Below are positions 57,201 to 62,225 of a stretch of DNA of 64,000 bases, piece after piece (within the stretch, counting starts at the first letter, position 1; the number at the start of each line of letters is the position of its first letter). Source of the stretch: Agapetus fuscipes (lineage: Eukaryota > Arthropoda > Insecta > Trichoptera > Glossosomatidae). Where the stretch lies: positions 10,043,960 through 10,107,959 of the forward strand of contig OX637333.1 in the NCBI GenBank assembly GCA_951799405.1. Reading direction: 5' to 3'. The notes under the pieces are model-generated. The model worked only from the letters and a program-made list of their open reading frames with translations, was not told the DNA's origin and searched no databases. A program made the position numbers and the translations under genes.

Positions 57201-60050
57201 GCATGAAATACTGCTATTGGGTAGAACCATCCACCAATAAATTCAAAGCATTCATTTTTGTTTGTAGGTATTTAAAATATAATATTTAAGTTGACCTTGA
57301 AAACCGACTTGTTAAAAAAGCCGAATTCCACAATTTGTTGACATAAGAACACTAACAAACTCAAATTTTTGTTTTGTGTAAATAAGAAGGGTCATTTACT
57401 TCTATTTTTTGCGATCTATTGGGATTTCGTGCCTACACATACTAATGAGGTATATCTATTTTTAGAATCTCGATCTTTTTTCCGTAATCTAGATTATGAT
57501 GGAGCATAACAATAATTTCACAAAAGTTTTTTTTTTTTTTGGTAGGCACTAAAAAAACTATATTTCATTGTTTTTTGATATAAAAAAACCCACAGGAGAT
57601 ATGTTTTGTATCTTGGAGATATTTAATATAAAAAACCACGAGTTGGGCGTCTGAATTAGGCAGAAAATAGCTGGCGCTCCAGGGGTTAATGGTGCTGCAG
57701 CCCAACTCGAGCCTAGGCCTCCTTTAGCCTCTACCGTCCTCCGACGCCGCTATCCAGTTCCCAACTAGGTGGTCCTAGTAAGGGCCCTTTCTAACTTTCA
57801 AACTTAATCATAAACTAGCTGCATCCGCAACAGTGTTCTTCTTCAATGAATTGGAGCTTTGGCCACTTTCATTCTCTACCTTCAGCACTCCCTGTCCTTC
57901 GACGCCGTCGTTCAGTTTCCAACTAAGTAGTTGGTCCTAATAATTTGTAAGTTGCAAACTTAATCATAACTCATTAATTGATGAGGCCTTCACTTGTAAC
58001 CTTTCATTCTTAAAACGTAAAAATTAAAAATATTTTTTAAAATTAACTACACCCCCGGACAAAAAAAATTACGAGTCCAAAAAAAAAACTAAAATTGACA
58101 TATAATGAATTATTCTTGATATTTAATTAGTTTTTTTGTATTGTTTGACATATGTGATGACTACTCCTTACTTCAAGGTTAAAATAAAAATTCTTACTCA
58201 TGAATTGTAGTTAGAAATTGGCATTATATATAAGGTATCAGATTACCCGAAAATTAGAAATCCATAACGCTTCATTTAAGGTCCAGTGTTTGTGATGGAA
58301 TAATAAAAGACATGTTTTTTTTTAATTAATATTTAAGAAGTAGGTTCCTATTGCTTTATTTTAAATTATTTAAAATTTAAAGTATGTAAAGTATTTAAAA
58401 TTTAAACATATTTAATACTTAGTGAATTCACCTTTATTTTTTATAACAAAATCAAGGACACTGTGTTTCCTTAATTTATCAAACAAAAGAAAGAGGTATC
58501 GATAAAGGATTTCTTAGAAAAAGGGTTCAGTAAAGTCAAGCGGTGCGGTAGCAGGTAAACTCGTAATTTTTTTTGTCCGGCGGTGTAGTTGTCTGCCAGT
58601 GTGCCATGGATCTTTGTGTACAGTATTTTTTTCAATCCTCTTCTGAAGGTGGTGGGGGGGTTGGTTAATTCGCATGTCGACAGGTTGCTCGTTCCAGGCG
58701 ACTGGCCCAGCTACCCCAAAGCTAAACAGTAAACTGCAACAATATTGCTAAAACCTTGGAAAGCAAATTTCTTACAAACACCAGCTAGGCCTGGTATTTT
58801 GAACTGTAGTAGTATTTCAGTTAAATTAAACTTTCAATTTACTGCAGATTCAAAATTTCATTAGTTTGATAGTTCAGTTTTAGTTAAATAAAAATCAAAT
58901 ACACAAGTGAGTTGCACTGCCCTAATCCTAGAAATGATTACAATGCCCTTCAAAAGCTTTAAAACAAACAATTTGTCACAAAAATCAAATGTCTAACCTT
59001 ATGCCCGCTTTCCACTGCGAGCGGGAAATAGCTGAGCGGGAGCGGGAAATAGCTGAGCGGGAGCGGGAAATAGCTGAGCGGAGCGTAGTGAAATAGTTTT
59101 GGCCTTCCATTGCGAAAGATTTTTAAAAAATAATGGTATTTGCCTTCCACAGCCAACGAGCTCGACGGAGTGAGCTAGGCGGGAAATGAGATGAGTCAGA
59201 TGAAAGAGTTGTTTGCCTTCCATCTACAGCGGGCTTAGCGGAGCCCACAGAGTAGCCAACTAGGCGACATGACATAGTGTGACGGCTCGTTGCAGCCTAC
59301 GCCCAGATCAAACGTTTTAATTATTAATAAAAAAGTTATTTTTTGTTTCGAAAAATAAAAAGTAATGTATTATTTTGCTTTAATACATAAAAAGTAGATT
59401 TTTGAAATAAAACATACATTTTAATATTTTCAAATTTATAAAATAATGTATGATGTGTTTTTGTAAATCATGTATGATGTGTTTTATCACTGTCAAGCAA
59501 CTGCGCGGGTTGGCGCGGGGGGCACGGAGGAGCGGAGTCCGTTGAAAACTAGCGGCCGAGACCATGACACAGCGGACTCATTTTTACTCGCTCAGTCCGC
59601 TCCGCTCACTCCGCTGTCGGTGGAAGCACTTCTATGAAATTTACTGTTGCTAGTCGAGCGGAGTCCGTACGGAGTCCGCTCCGCTCGCAGTGGAAAGCGG
59701 GAATTAAAGCTGTAAAATGACACAGTAAATGTTCCATTGGCAGCAATTTAATGCATCCTTACATCAAAATCGAATATCAGCTGTCAGCAAAGACGGCGCC
59801 ATCTTGAATATAGTTAGTTATAAAATATGTACTGGCAAAATTTGGTGAGCTAAATAACTAAAATTTCATTTTGGTTACCTTGACTAAACTTGAAAATACG
59901 GGGCCTTAGTTTTATTTAATTTGTGATTCCTTGCAGGTGCTGCCGTCCAGTGGGACACCAAAGAGGAAAGCTGTGGAGGTCAGTAAGGGGGGCGCAAACA
60001 AGAGGGGTAAAGCTGCAGGGGGCAGCAAGGGGCGGGGGAGGGGAAAGTGA
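26841..60050 (+). CDS. FEN1: FEN1, flap endonuclease 1 (complete, eight coding exons)
   Basis: FEN1 is the structure-specific nuclease that removes 5' flaps in Okazaki-fragment maturation and long-patch base excision repair, working on PCNA in the nucleus. Coding exons are 26841-26922, 27552-27617, 41394-41597, 42932-43077, 44579-44746, 48092-48307, 56924-57073 and 59937-60050. They sum to 1146 nt, 381 codons plus TGA, against 380 residues in human. All introns are GT-AG and all phases agree. The N-terminal nuclease domain carries D34 and D86; the internal domain carries E158, E160, D179, D181 and D233, at the same residue numbers as human FEN1. The PCNA box QGRLDSFF is at 336-343, followed by a Lys/Arg/Gly-rich tail. 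The ATG gives the expected start [15 protein letters not shown]. Introns total about 32 kb and are filled with transposons. The acceptor sides of exons 3 and 5 are tandemly amplified. Confidence 0.97.
26980..27115 (-). repeat. Dispersed repeat A, decayed partial copy in intron 1
   Basis: GATTCATACTTAATGCATCC, GTAAATTCACGCTTACG and TTTCCTGAAACAGGGTGACA align with the family on the minus strand. Confidence 0.55.
27147..27300 (-). repeat. RTE LINE 3' fragment in intron 1
   Basis: GGTTCATCCATACTTTTCTCGG, CCACCGCATCCATCCATTC and TTTTGTCAGTCTTTCATG match the segment at 53573-53660 of the minus-strand RTE copy, with gaps. Confidence 0.6.
27305..27525 (-). repeat. SINE family B, reverse copy in intron 1
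   Basis: The tail TATAGTGCAACTTCTTACCG comes first, then GGGTTTGAAATAAACACCGG, and the head complement GCACTCTACCAACTGAGCTAC at its right end, 30 bp before the exon 2 acceptor. Confidence 0.75.
27552..27617 (+). CDS. FEN1: FEN1 exon 2 (residues 28-49)
   Basis: 66 nt after acceptor TTTATTTCAG, reading [21 protein letters not shown], with metal-binding D34 in IAIDAS. Donor GAAG|GTAAGC. The reading ends in phase 1, matching exon 3. Confidence 0.95.
27966..28105 (-). repeat. Dispersed repeat A, partial reverse copy
   Basis: Sequence from ACACTAATCTAAGTTGCAAAG to AACCAAATCTCAAATGG matches the 3' half of the copies at 1085 and 53076. It faces the forward copy at 28183. Confidence 0.8.
28183..28440 (+). 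repeat. Dispersed repeat A, near-complete forward copy
   Basis: It runs from ATGGATCGATTTGGTATGCGG through TTTCAGGGAAGGCCGGCAAG and CACATGCGGCATGTGTTAGC to CTTTGCAGCTTAGATTAG, and is close to the copies at 36455 and 47457. Confidence 0.85.
28597..28704 (+). repeat. Dispersed repeat A, 5' half (interrupted by the LINE insertion)
   Basis: GACGGCAAGAGTTGCAGGGTG to CAAGCGCGAACTTGTACGTG and TCTG is the 5' half of a repeat A copy. The other half resumes at about 34541. The gap holds the 36-bp array and the R1-type LINE. Confidence 0.75.
28694..29040 (+). repeat. 36-bp tandem array, about 9.5 units, at the LINE 5' end
   Basis: GTCACTAC recurs exactly every 36 bases from 28711 to 29035 (last unit cut after GTCACT). 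Each unit contains ACGTGTCTG, the word at which the interrupted repeat A breaks. Variants are single substitutions (TATGTG/TACGTG, ACGTG/ACGCG). The unit length is a multiple of 3, so long frames on both strands (178 and 202 codons) are artefacts. Confidence 0.95.
29779..30986 (+). pseudogene. LINE ORF1, gag-like zinc-knuckle protein with one stop
   Basis: Reading from ATG at 29779 (an upstream in-frame ATG is at 29643) to TAG at 30984. An alanine- and glutamate-rich helical stretch ([20 protein letters not shown]) is followed by a basic region and CCHC knuckles near the C-terminus: [14 protein letters not shown] and [13 protein letters not shown]. One in-frame TAG at 30324-30326 separates the halves; everything else is open. 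ORF1 proteins of this type bind element RNA. It overlaps ORF2 by 38 nt, in a different frame. Confidence 0.8.
30949..34226 (+). pseudogene. LINE ORF2, endonuclease and reverse transcriptase, one frameshift
   Basis: The N-terminal APE-type endonuclease reads [16 protein letters not shown] and LLLQEQYT. The frame shifts at a G run at 31342-31347, and the second frame gives [18 protein letters not shown]. Reverse transcriptase follows: [48 protein letters not shown] and the catalytic [10 protein letters not shown]. Near the end [17 protein letters not shown] is the cysteine/histidine motif of R1-like elements. The second part is 923 codons without a stop. A single missing G explains the break, so this is either a recently dead copy or a base-calling slip in a homopolymer. 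Confidence 0.88.
34541..34612 (+). repeat. Dispersed repeat A, 3' half (continuation of 28597-28704)
   Basis: TGTCTGGTTGTGGGAATAC, ATGTAATGTGAATCTCC and CTTTGCAACTTAGATTAGA complete the repeat A copy broken at 28704. Confidence 0.8.
34614..34695 (-). repeat. SINE family T, reverse body fragment
   Basis: AGGCGCTGTTTTTGTATG, CTCAAGAGCCCTCTGTGAGC and GAAAGCGCGAATTCTT match the 3' body of the family (compare 62094). Confidence 0.7.
34870..34988 (+). rRNA. 5S rRNA-like sequence, full length (probable pseudogene or SINE head)
   Basis: 119 bases align end to end with eukaryotic 5S rRNA: it starts TCAACGACGTTACCATG, has ATCACCGAAGTTAAGCAAC (internal promoter A-box region) and GGATGGGTAACCGC (C-box), and ends GTGTCGTTGGCAT. 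Substitutions in the 3' half (for example CTCAGGTACACCGTG) weaken stems, and no T-run terminator follows. A tRNA-like SINE T begins within about 6 bases, so this is probably a 5S-headed composite SINE rather than a working 5S gene. Confidence 0.85.
34994..35315 (+). repeat. SINE family T directly behind the 5S sequence
   Basis: ACCGGTCCGTAATCCGTAG, GGTTGTGGATTCGGATCCC and GCGGAGCACAAAAAATAT, then the body (CCATCCAGCCTTACAGCAAC) and a tail AAGTGTCATAGAACCCTAG, ATTTCTTAAA. The start word ACCGGTCCGTAG is the same as in the stand-alone copy at 1709. Confidence 0.8.
35329..35402 (+). repeat. Helitron-like or HINE-like fragment
   Basis: TATATACTAGCAGACTGACC followed by the hairpin-like GTGCTGCGCACGGC and CTGCTAGGCCCTTCGGGCAG. 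The same words occur reversed at 47010-47079. Short TATACTAGC-headed non-coding elements are common in insect genomes; the class here is tentative. Confidence 0.4.
35495..38605 (+). repeat. Satellite of about 400-420 bp units derived from repeat A
   Basis: CCTTGACT-type starts recur at about 36053, 36706, 37111, 37530 and 37930, with a diverged one at 38342. The anchor ACATCAAGTGCCACA recurs near 35763, 35903, 36307, 37779 and 38195, with variants at about 36970 and 37388. Each unit is a diverged full repeat A (GGTTAGTATGAG, CCCTGTTT, GGCAAAAGTTGCAG, CATGCATTGAATATGAATTA, GCAACTTAGATTA) followed by a second, 3'-half-like copy (TTAGCGTGAAATGACATTTG, TGCAACTTTAGATTATAA). It lies within FEN1 intron 2. 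Confidence 0.88.
36455..36705 (+). repeat. Canonical repeat A inside the satellite
   Basis: GATAGGTTGGTATGCGGCTG to CTTGCAGCTTAGATTAGATT resembles the dispersed copies (28183, 47457) more than its satellite neighbours. It accounts for one longer interval (about 660 instead of about 410 bp). Confidence 0.8.
38610..39790. other. FEN1 intron 2, no gene or clear repeat
   Basis: AT-rich intron sequence with only short spurious frames. No member of the repeat families seen elsewhere was recognised. Confidence 0.4.
39795..39970 (+). repeat. SINE family T, head-truncated copy
   Basis: ATGACCGGTCACAAAGGTCC, TTACAGCAACTGGGTCTTGC, ATTGGCGCTTTGTAGCGACG and the tail CTCTGCGGCACTACAACAAG, ATTTCTTAAA, then an A-run. 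Confidence 0.75.
40451..40690. repeat. Foldback, arms about 115 bp, 8-base loop
   Basis: The left arm 40451-40565 and right arm 40574-40690 are near-perfect complements around CGGTTGAC. The centre is GACCTAGAAGGTCAT / ATGACCTTCTAGGTC. A direct repeat AACAATATAATGTAT lies on both sides (about 40396 and 40687). The left flank TTGTTTGTGTATTAACACTG is shared with the foldback at 2973. Confidence 0.85.
40885..41393 (+). repeat. Minisatellite made from the start of FEN1 exon 3
   Basis: Short units of about 41 bp (CCCACCTCATGGGTCCCTTC, TACCATGTTTTGTGTGTGTG) recur about 11 times; their first half is exon 3 sequence (codons for S-H-L-M-G-T-F-Y). Two longer units, starting at 41035 and 41234, also carry the acceptor GTGTGTGCCAG and the first 57-60 bases of exon 3 (GGGCCCAGCTGACGTCCGTG, GATGGAGAGACCACC). 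The functional exon starts at 41394 behind the same acceptor. Confidence 0.92.
41394..41597 (+). CDS. FEN1: FEN1 exon 3 (residues 50-117)
   Basis: 204 nt reading [39 protein letters not shown] (catalytic D86), [18 protein letters not shown]. Donor GCAG|GTCACT is weaker than the others. Only this copy of the repeated exon start continues past TTCTACC into CGCACCATC, so it is the functional one. Confidence 0.95.
41598..42522. other. FEN1 intron 3, mostly unique sequence
   Basis: About 900 bp without a recognised repeat or gene; short frames near 41953-42250 have no domain. Confidence 0.4.
42523..42741. repeat. Foldback MITE, copy 1 (loop in one orientation)
   Basis: Arms of about 103 bp (42523-42626 and 42640-42741) contain AAACAGCTTTGTTTTCGATT, TTTATTTTTATACCACAACC and ATCCGTTTGCATCGTCAGG. 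The loop reads ATAAATACATAA. The left flank GAGGCATTAACTTTGTAATC is shared with the second copy at 49762. Confidence 0.88.
42745..42835 (+). repeat. SINE family B, 3' fragment
   Basis: AGGTTCAACTCGCCACATGC, GACTCCTTCGGGGACAACA, CACTATAGGTGTAGTTTAG match the end of the family (compare 2125-2222). Confidence 0.7.
42932..43077 (+). CDS. FEN1: FEN1 exon 4 (residues 118-166)
   Basis: 146 nt reading [40 protein letters not shown], with catalytic E158 and E160 in CEAEA. It ends CTG before GTGAGA, phase 0. Confidence 0.95.
43617..44578 (+). repeat. 74-bp minisatellite made from the start of FEN1 exon 5 and its acceptor
   Basis: Thirteen units start at 43617, 43691, 43765, 43839, 43913, 43987, 44061, 44135, 44209, 44283, 44357, 44431 and 44505; the functional exon follows at 44579. 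Each unit is about 54 bases of exon 5 (GGCAAGGTGTACGCCACGGC, GAGGACATGGACGC, CTGACCTTTG) fused to the upstream acceptor TGTGTTGTGTTTGTAG. Two units (43691, 43987) have TCG instead of TAG before them. 43691-43912 is repeated at 43987-44208, and the last five units alternate between two variants, so there is higher-order structure. Three long reverse frames over the array are artefacts. Confidence 0.97.
44579..44746 (+). CDS. FEN1: FEN1 exon 5 (residues 167-222)
   Basis: 168 nt reading [20 protein letters not shown] (catalytic D179 and D181), [20 protein letters not shown] and [10 protein letters not shown]. Only this copy continues past CTGACCTTTG into GCTCCTCTGTG. Donor GAG|GTAACA. Its acceptor TGTGTTTGTAG is one of fourteen nearly equal ones in a row. 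Confidence 0.95.
44950..45075 (+). repeat. SINE-like element with tRNA-like head
   Basis: GGTTATAGCCGCGGGGGCCA and TTGGTTCGATCCCCGCTTGG give A-box-like and B-box sequences, followed by CACTTGACTTTAACTTTGACC. A similar head is at 5722. Confidence 0.45.
45199..45305. repeat. Poly(T) run and A-rich tract
   Basis: About 52 T residues (45199-45250), then an A-rich tract with AATAATAAT. Low complexity; flanking length may be inexact in the assembly. Confidence 0.95.
45408..45441. repeat. (GTTT)n microsatellite
   Basis: About eight tetranucleotide units in FEN1 intron 5. Confidence 0.95.
45445..46940. other. FEN1 intron 5, unassigned; possible TE with one short frame
   Basis: Frame 46595-46840 (+) encodes 81 residues with [20 protein letters not shown] and [17 protein letters not shown], basic and glutamine-rich; the flanking bases continue in a similar style ([12 protein letters not shown]) with stops. 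I do not recognise it. The rest, including CCCCATAAAGTGTCAGTGGC near 45510, resembles no repeat seen elsewhere in the window. Confidence 0.3.
47010..47079 (-). repeat. Helitron-like or HINE-like fragment, reverse
   Basis: The reverse complement reads ACTAGCAGACCAAACCGCG, CGGTTGGCTGCTAGGCCC, TACGGGCAGTTTGAAGTCC, the counterpart of 35329-35402. Confidence 0.4.
47457..47705 (+). repeat. Dispersed repeat A, full forward copy
   Basis: It starts TCCTTGACTTATAGGTAAGT and ends CTTTGCAGCTTAGATTTAGA, with all family blocks. It is one of the most complete copies. Confidence 0.85.
48092..48307 (+). CDS. FEN1: FEN1 exon 6 (residues 223-294)
   Basis: 216 nt after acceptor TGCTTTCAG reading [20 protein letters not shown] (catalytic D233 and the helix-hairpin-helix start), [18 protein letters not shown], ending PSTLE. 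Donor GAG|GTAGAC. Human has S where this has C before the aspartate. Confidence 0.95.
48330..49030 (+). pseudogene. RTE-type LINE, 3' fragment of ORF2
   Basis: About 210 codons open to TAG at 49000-49002, reading [58 protein letters not shown] and [20 protein letters not shown]. It is related to but clearly diverged from the copy at 53426. It has lost the reverse transcriptase core (5' truncated) and begins within about 30 bp of the FEN1 exon 6 donor. Confidence 0.88.
49031..49755. other. FEN1 intron 6, no gene recognised
   Basis: AT-rich intron sequence between the RTE fragment and the foldback MITE. Confidence 0.4.
49762..49977. repeat. Foldback MITE, copy 2 (loop inverted relative to copy 1)
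   Basis: Same arms and same left flank (GAGGCATTAACTTTGTAATC) as 42523-42741, but the loop reads TTTATGTATTTAT, the reverse complement of the copy 1 loop. The arms pair over about 100 bp. Confidence 0.88.
49980..52268. other. FEN1 intron 6, no gene recognised
   Basis: AT-rich sequence with only short unrelated frames. GGACTTCTGT/ACAGAAGTCC words with AGAGCATAAA-like neighbours near 51013-51031 and 52120-52145 may be the inverted ends of an unrecognised element, but the boundaries are unclear. Confidence 0.35.
52643..52957 (+). other. Unrecognised 104-codon frame inside the Harbinger-like element
   Basis: It reads [40 protein letters not shown]. The amphipathic character is protein-like, but I recognise no domain. 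It may be a remnant of a transposon accessory protein or chance. Confidence 0.2.
53076..53325 (-). repeat. Dispersed repeat A, full reverse copy
   Basis: It runs from TCTAATCTAATCTAATCTAAG to ACCTATAAGTCAAGGAA, with every family block, and directly abuts the CA-rich tail of the RTE LINE at 53326. Confidence 0.88.
53326..55728 (-). mobile_element. RTE-type LINE, 5'-truncated copy
   Basis: It reads on the minus strand from about 55728 to a short 3' end with a (CA)n-like tail at 53326-53340. The upstream end starts within the endonuclease domain, the usual outcome of incomplete target-primed reverse transcription. It sits inside the Harbinger-like element, antisense to FEN1. Confidence 0.85.
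53426..55723 (-). CDS. RTE LINE ORF2, reverse transcriptase (endonuclease mostly missing)
   Basis: 765 codons without a stop. The first 30 residues keep only the end of the APE endonuclease (GSDHYLL). The reverse transcriptase follows: [53 protein letters not shown] and the catalytic [13 protein letters not shown]. The C-terminal tail has [36 protein letters not shown] and [20 protein letters not shown]. The fully open frame suggests a recent insertion. Without a complete endonuclease it should not be able to mobilise itself. Confidence 0.9.
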   Translation of the reverse strand: MDERLRGAVRDSRVYRGPEIGSDHYLLCAKIMIGEVRKKKRKKKVRKPRIKVESLIDESVKVRYKSEIQKKLSVNELEKNVNEKDIESMWKFMKEGMIECARKVCGETKGGRLKGDAWWNAKVKEAVKVKKECYKKWLNDRNDRKLEDEYKIAKQMAKNVVYESKANEQRKIDEKMNRSFTDSRKEFWRWVGAIRNKDSALTTPGIKSAVGEMVWENDEVCKRWKEYFEGIFGRGERNLFRKMTEENEFRILKEEIKVSIECLKNGKSAGFDGINGEMLKAGGECVIDWMYELCKLCVNAGVVPMDWRKAVIVPIYKGKGDKKDCQNFRPISLLSIPGKVFCKVIIKNVILTTSERISDIQSGFMAGRGCVDQSFTLRQLVEKQLSVRRKLFTAFVDLEKAFDSVDRGMLWDVLKAYGVNGALLGVVHANYENSKACVRIDGEYSEWFEVYKGVRQGCVMSPWLFNIVMDKCVRDARLNDCGLMIGESKVSVLLYADDAVLVSDSAVELQTMLSRLNEALLGNHLKLNASKTKVLIFERDDESMNYEFKINGMNVDVVNEFVYLGSKFEKDGRMTGEFERRVMKGRCVLGATACIAKNQNISKNARLAVRSGILLPTLMYGSEAWTVNESEISKVHTVEMDFLRSMIGKKRNDRVRNDFVREECGARESVKVKIKRSLLRWFGHMERMNEERLTKKVYVGRIDGCRGRGRPRKVWMDQISEIANEWNIQSHNKRRACMKKIMTLEEMKEVCKDRKKWRLICNVGG
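55778..56008 (-). other. Unrecognised 76-codon frame in the Harbinger-like element
   Basis: Reading [20 protein letters not shown], with no family recognised. It lies between the RTE insertion and the right end of the element and may be a piece of its former gene. Confidence 0.2.
56515..56765 (+). repeat. Dispersed repeat A, diverged forward copy
   Basis: CCTTGACTAAGAGGTTGGTATG, CCAGTTTCAGGGAAGGGTTG, CATGTGTAAGTGCAAACTTAC and TTTTGCAACATAGATTATGG. Ends 160 bp before FEN1 exon 7. Confidence 0.75.
56924..57073 (+). CDS. FEN1: FEN1 exon 7 (residues 295-344, PCNA box)
   Basis: 150 nt after GATGTTGCAG reading [38 protein letters not shown] and the PCNA-interacting box QGRLDSFF. Donor ACT|GTAAGA. 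Confidence 0.95.
57101..57689. mobile_element. piggyBac-like MITE with TTAA ends
   Basis: Left TTAACCCCTCAAGCGGCG and right GGCGCTCCAGGGGTTAA are inverted, with TTAA at both outer edges, the target duplication of piggyBac-type elements. About 580 bp, no gene. It starts 27 bp after the FEN1 exon 7 donor. Confidence 0.65.
58050..58585. mobile_element. Tc1/mariner-like MITE, TA-flanked, 27-bp TIRs
   Basis: Left CACCCCCGGACAAAA, AATTACGAGT and right ACTCGTAATT, TTTGTCCGGCGGTG are inverted, with TA directly outside (58048-58049 and 58586-58587). 536 bp without coding sequence. Confidence 0.82.
59002..59703. mobile_element. Harbinger-like MITE, TTA-flanked, about 700 bp
   Basis: Left TGCCCGCTTTCCACTGCGAG and right CTCGCAGTGGAAAGCGGGAA are inverted; TTA lies at 58999-59001 and 59704-59706. 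A 21-bp unit (GAGCGGGAAATAGCT plus GAGCGG) repeats three times near the left end, and GGAGTCCGCTCCGCTC-rich sequence lies near the right. It is in FEN1 intron 7. Confidence 0.7.
59937..60050 (+). CDS. FEN1: FEN1 exon 8 (residues 345-381, basic tail and stop)
   Basis: 114 nt after CTTGCAG reading [28 protein letters not shown], ending GRGRGK and TGA at 60048-60050. The Lys/Arg-rich tail matches the nuclear-localisation and DNA-contact tail of eukaryotic FEN1. Confidence 0.95.
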   Translation: MLPSSGTPKRKAVEVSKGGANKRGKAAGGSKGRGRGK

Positions 60051-60137
60051 GATTCCAGTCTTACAACTATGCACTTCATCTCATCACCCTGCAGAAAACT
60101 GACATGAGTTGTTTGGAACCAAAAAGTATATTTAAAC

Positions 60138-60143
60138 ATTAAA
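60138..60143 (+). terminator. Candidate FEN1 polyadenylation signal (ATTAAA)
   Basis: ATTAAA 88 bases after the FEN1 stop, the common variant hexamer; a canonical AATAAA does not appear until sequence inside a SINE near 60603. Unverified. Confidence 0.35.
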
Positions 60144-60254
60144 ATCAGCAGATGTTTTACGTTCACACATCTATCTGGCTGTGGATTAGGGTGGTCCAAA
60201 AAATTTTTTTTCAAATGTTTGTGCTCCACAAGGCTCTTTTTGTTAAATTACACT

Positions 60255-60495
60255 TTTTTCATACTAGTGTGGACCACTGTGGATGCTGGAGAGTTGCTAC
60301 CAGGATCTGTATCCGTGTTGCCCTCTATTGGAGCTGGAGCTTTTGGATATTTTGCCCATATCTGCAATGGTCAAAAGCCCAAAAATGATGAAAAACCATA
60401 GTGAGGATGATGTTGATAAAATTGTTATGACATCCGGATGCTCCAGCTCCAGTAGAGCATGGCAACAAATCCCGGAAAGCAGCTGTCCAGTAATA
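60255..60495. repeat. Foldback MITE (GAGCTGGAGC family), copy 2
   Basis: Left GGATGCTGGAGAGTTGCTAC, TTGGAGCTGGAGCTTTTGG, TTGCCCAT; right GGATGCTCCAGCTCCAG, GGCAACAAATCCCGG, GCTGTCCAG. Same family as 19930-20175. Confidence 0.65.
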
Positions 60496-60507
60496 AAATT
60501 GTCCGGT

Positions 60508-61235
60508 TGATAGCTTAGTCGGTAGAAAGCTTGCGTTCCATGCCAGAGGGCTAGGGCCCCATCCCCTTTGATTTCCCCTTTCAGTGTTTATTTCAAACCC
60601 AAAATAAAAATACTTAGCCTTCACAATTAATAAGACCCCCTTCTCTACGGGAGCTGGGAAATAGGGTATTTGCACTTTTTTATTTTATTTCATAAAATGG
60701 TAGGCTATATTTTTTAAAATGCATTTGCGTTTTTAAAAAAATTATATGTGCCTTAGTTTTTAAATTATAGCTCTTTAAAATTCGCGTATTTTCCATTTCC
60801 GCTAAAACAGGTCATTGCTTTATTCGGGCGGATATGACGTCAGATCTTCGGAGTTTAGGTGTCAAATGGCCCAGGTAGTCGGTTTGACAGCGACGTTTGT
60901 CGTCAAAATGACGACACACGTCCCTGACCGTTTACATTGCTTTTTTGGCGGGTTGTAAATTCTCCGCATTTTATTTTTCAAAATTATCAATGATATCTTT
61001 ATTTTTACTACTTAAAAAATATATGGTTGTGATCCTTGAAATGTACTCTACACAATCATATTATTTTCAACCATTTTCCCTACCACTGCAACTTCCCTAT
61101 TGCCATTTCAAGTGAAGTGGTTGGTGTAAGGCTGGTCCTTGCCTTTGAAAACAATTAGGTCCCACATGTCTCAGTCACCCCTTCAGGGACAGCGCGGTAA
61201 GAAGTTGCACTGTACGTTTGTTCAGTTCGACTGTT
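60508..61235 (+). repeat. SINE family B split by a 430-bp insertion
   Basis: The head and first half (ATAGCTTAGTCGGTAGAAAG to TCTACGGGAGCTGGGAAA) lie at 60508-60660. The second half (TTTCAAGTGAAGTGGTTGG to GTAAGAAGTTGCACTGTACG) is at 61105-61235. Between them, an AT-rich segment begins ATAGGGTATTTGCAC and ends TGCAACTTCCCTAT, an inverted pair that suggests a small DNA transposon. Confidence 0.7.
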
Positions 61236-62090
61236 ATATGGAAACACAGATTACTATTTTTTGTCTTTCCATGTGTTTATTTTTTTTAAAAAGTCTAAGA
61301 TTGCTGACTTTGGTTCCATGTGGCTCAATTGCAAGTTGACCGTATCGAATATTAAAAAAAGGCAATTTCTGGAAATATTCAATAAATGTCACAGTTTCTG
61401 CAAAATAATCCTAAAAAAATTAAGTATTTGTGTCATAGTTTATTTATTTCTCACATTTGTGTCAAATTCATTGAAAAAAATAAAAAAATGCCAATTTTGA
61501 GTTCACAATATTTTTTTAATTTATGTATTTTTTTTGTAATTCAATATATAAATAATTTTTCTAAAAAAAAGTTCTGTATTTTTCCTTACAACTATTAACA
61601 GCATATCCCTTACAACTTGAGTTTAAAACAATAATACAAAACACAAAAAAGAAAAAGCAAAAATACACTAGACGGTTTTGGTTGGTTGCTGTTTATCCTT
61701 CCTTTAAAAGAGCTAGTGTGCAAGCTTATTGGCTGCTAGAAAATGCCATGCATTGGTTCACGTCATAATCACAAAGATTAGCTGTTTCCCCTTTTGCTCA
61801 GGTTTTGAGCAGTGTTGGTATGGCACCTGCACTCCCCACCGTTCTAAGTTCATGGGGTAAGGCATTTCACAGCTGAAGACCAACCATACAAAAGGCTCAA
61901 TCTAAGTCCTTAGGGGTATTCATACACACAGAAGTGACAAAAAAGTAAAATGTTCAAAGGAAGCCATGTAACTGTTTTTACCCTCTTGTTTCAATGTGTA
62001 GACACTCAAAATCAAATAAGAAATAACTTCATGTTTTTTCCTCAATTTCATTAGTACAATGTCAAATAGTCAATATAAGGATGATTTATT
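61236..62090. other. No gene recognised
   Basis: AT-rich. Near 61805-61910, GGCACCTGCACTCCCCACCG and GGTAAGGCATTTCACAGCTG resemble wording near 58690-58740, perhaps a decayed LINE 3' part. Confidence 0.35.
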
Positions 62091-62093
62091 TGG

Positions 62094-62225
62094 TGAGCGC
62101 TGTTTTTGTGTGTATCACACCTCAAGAGCCCTCTGCGAGCTTGGTCGTCGCTGTAGAAAGCGCCAATTCTCAAGCAAGACCCAGTTGTAAGGTTGGATGA
62201 CCCCATTGTTGCTTCTCGTTGAAGA
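62094..62225 (-). repeat. SINE family T, reverse body fragment
   Basis: GAGCGCTGTTTTTGTGTGTA, CTCAAGAGCCCTCTGCGAGC, TTGGTCGTCGCTGTAGAAAG, then AAGCAAGACCCAGTTGTAAGG. Confidence 0.8.
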
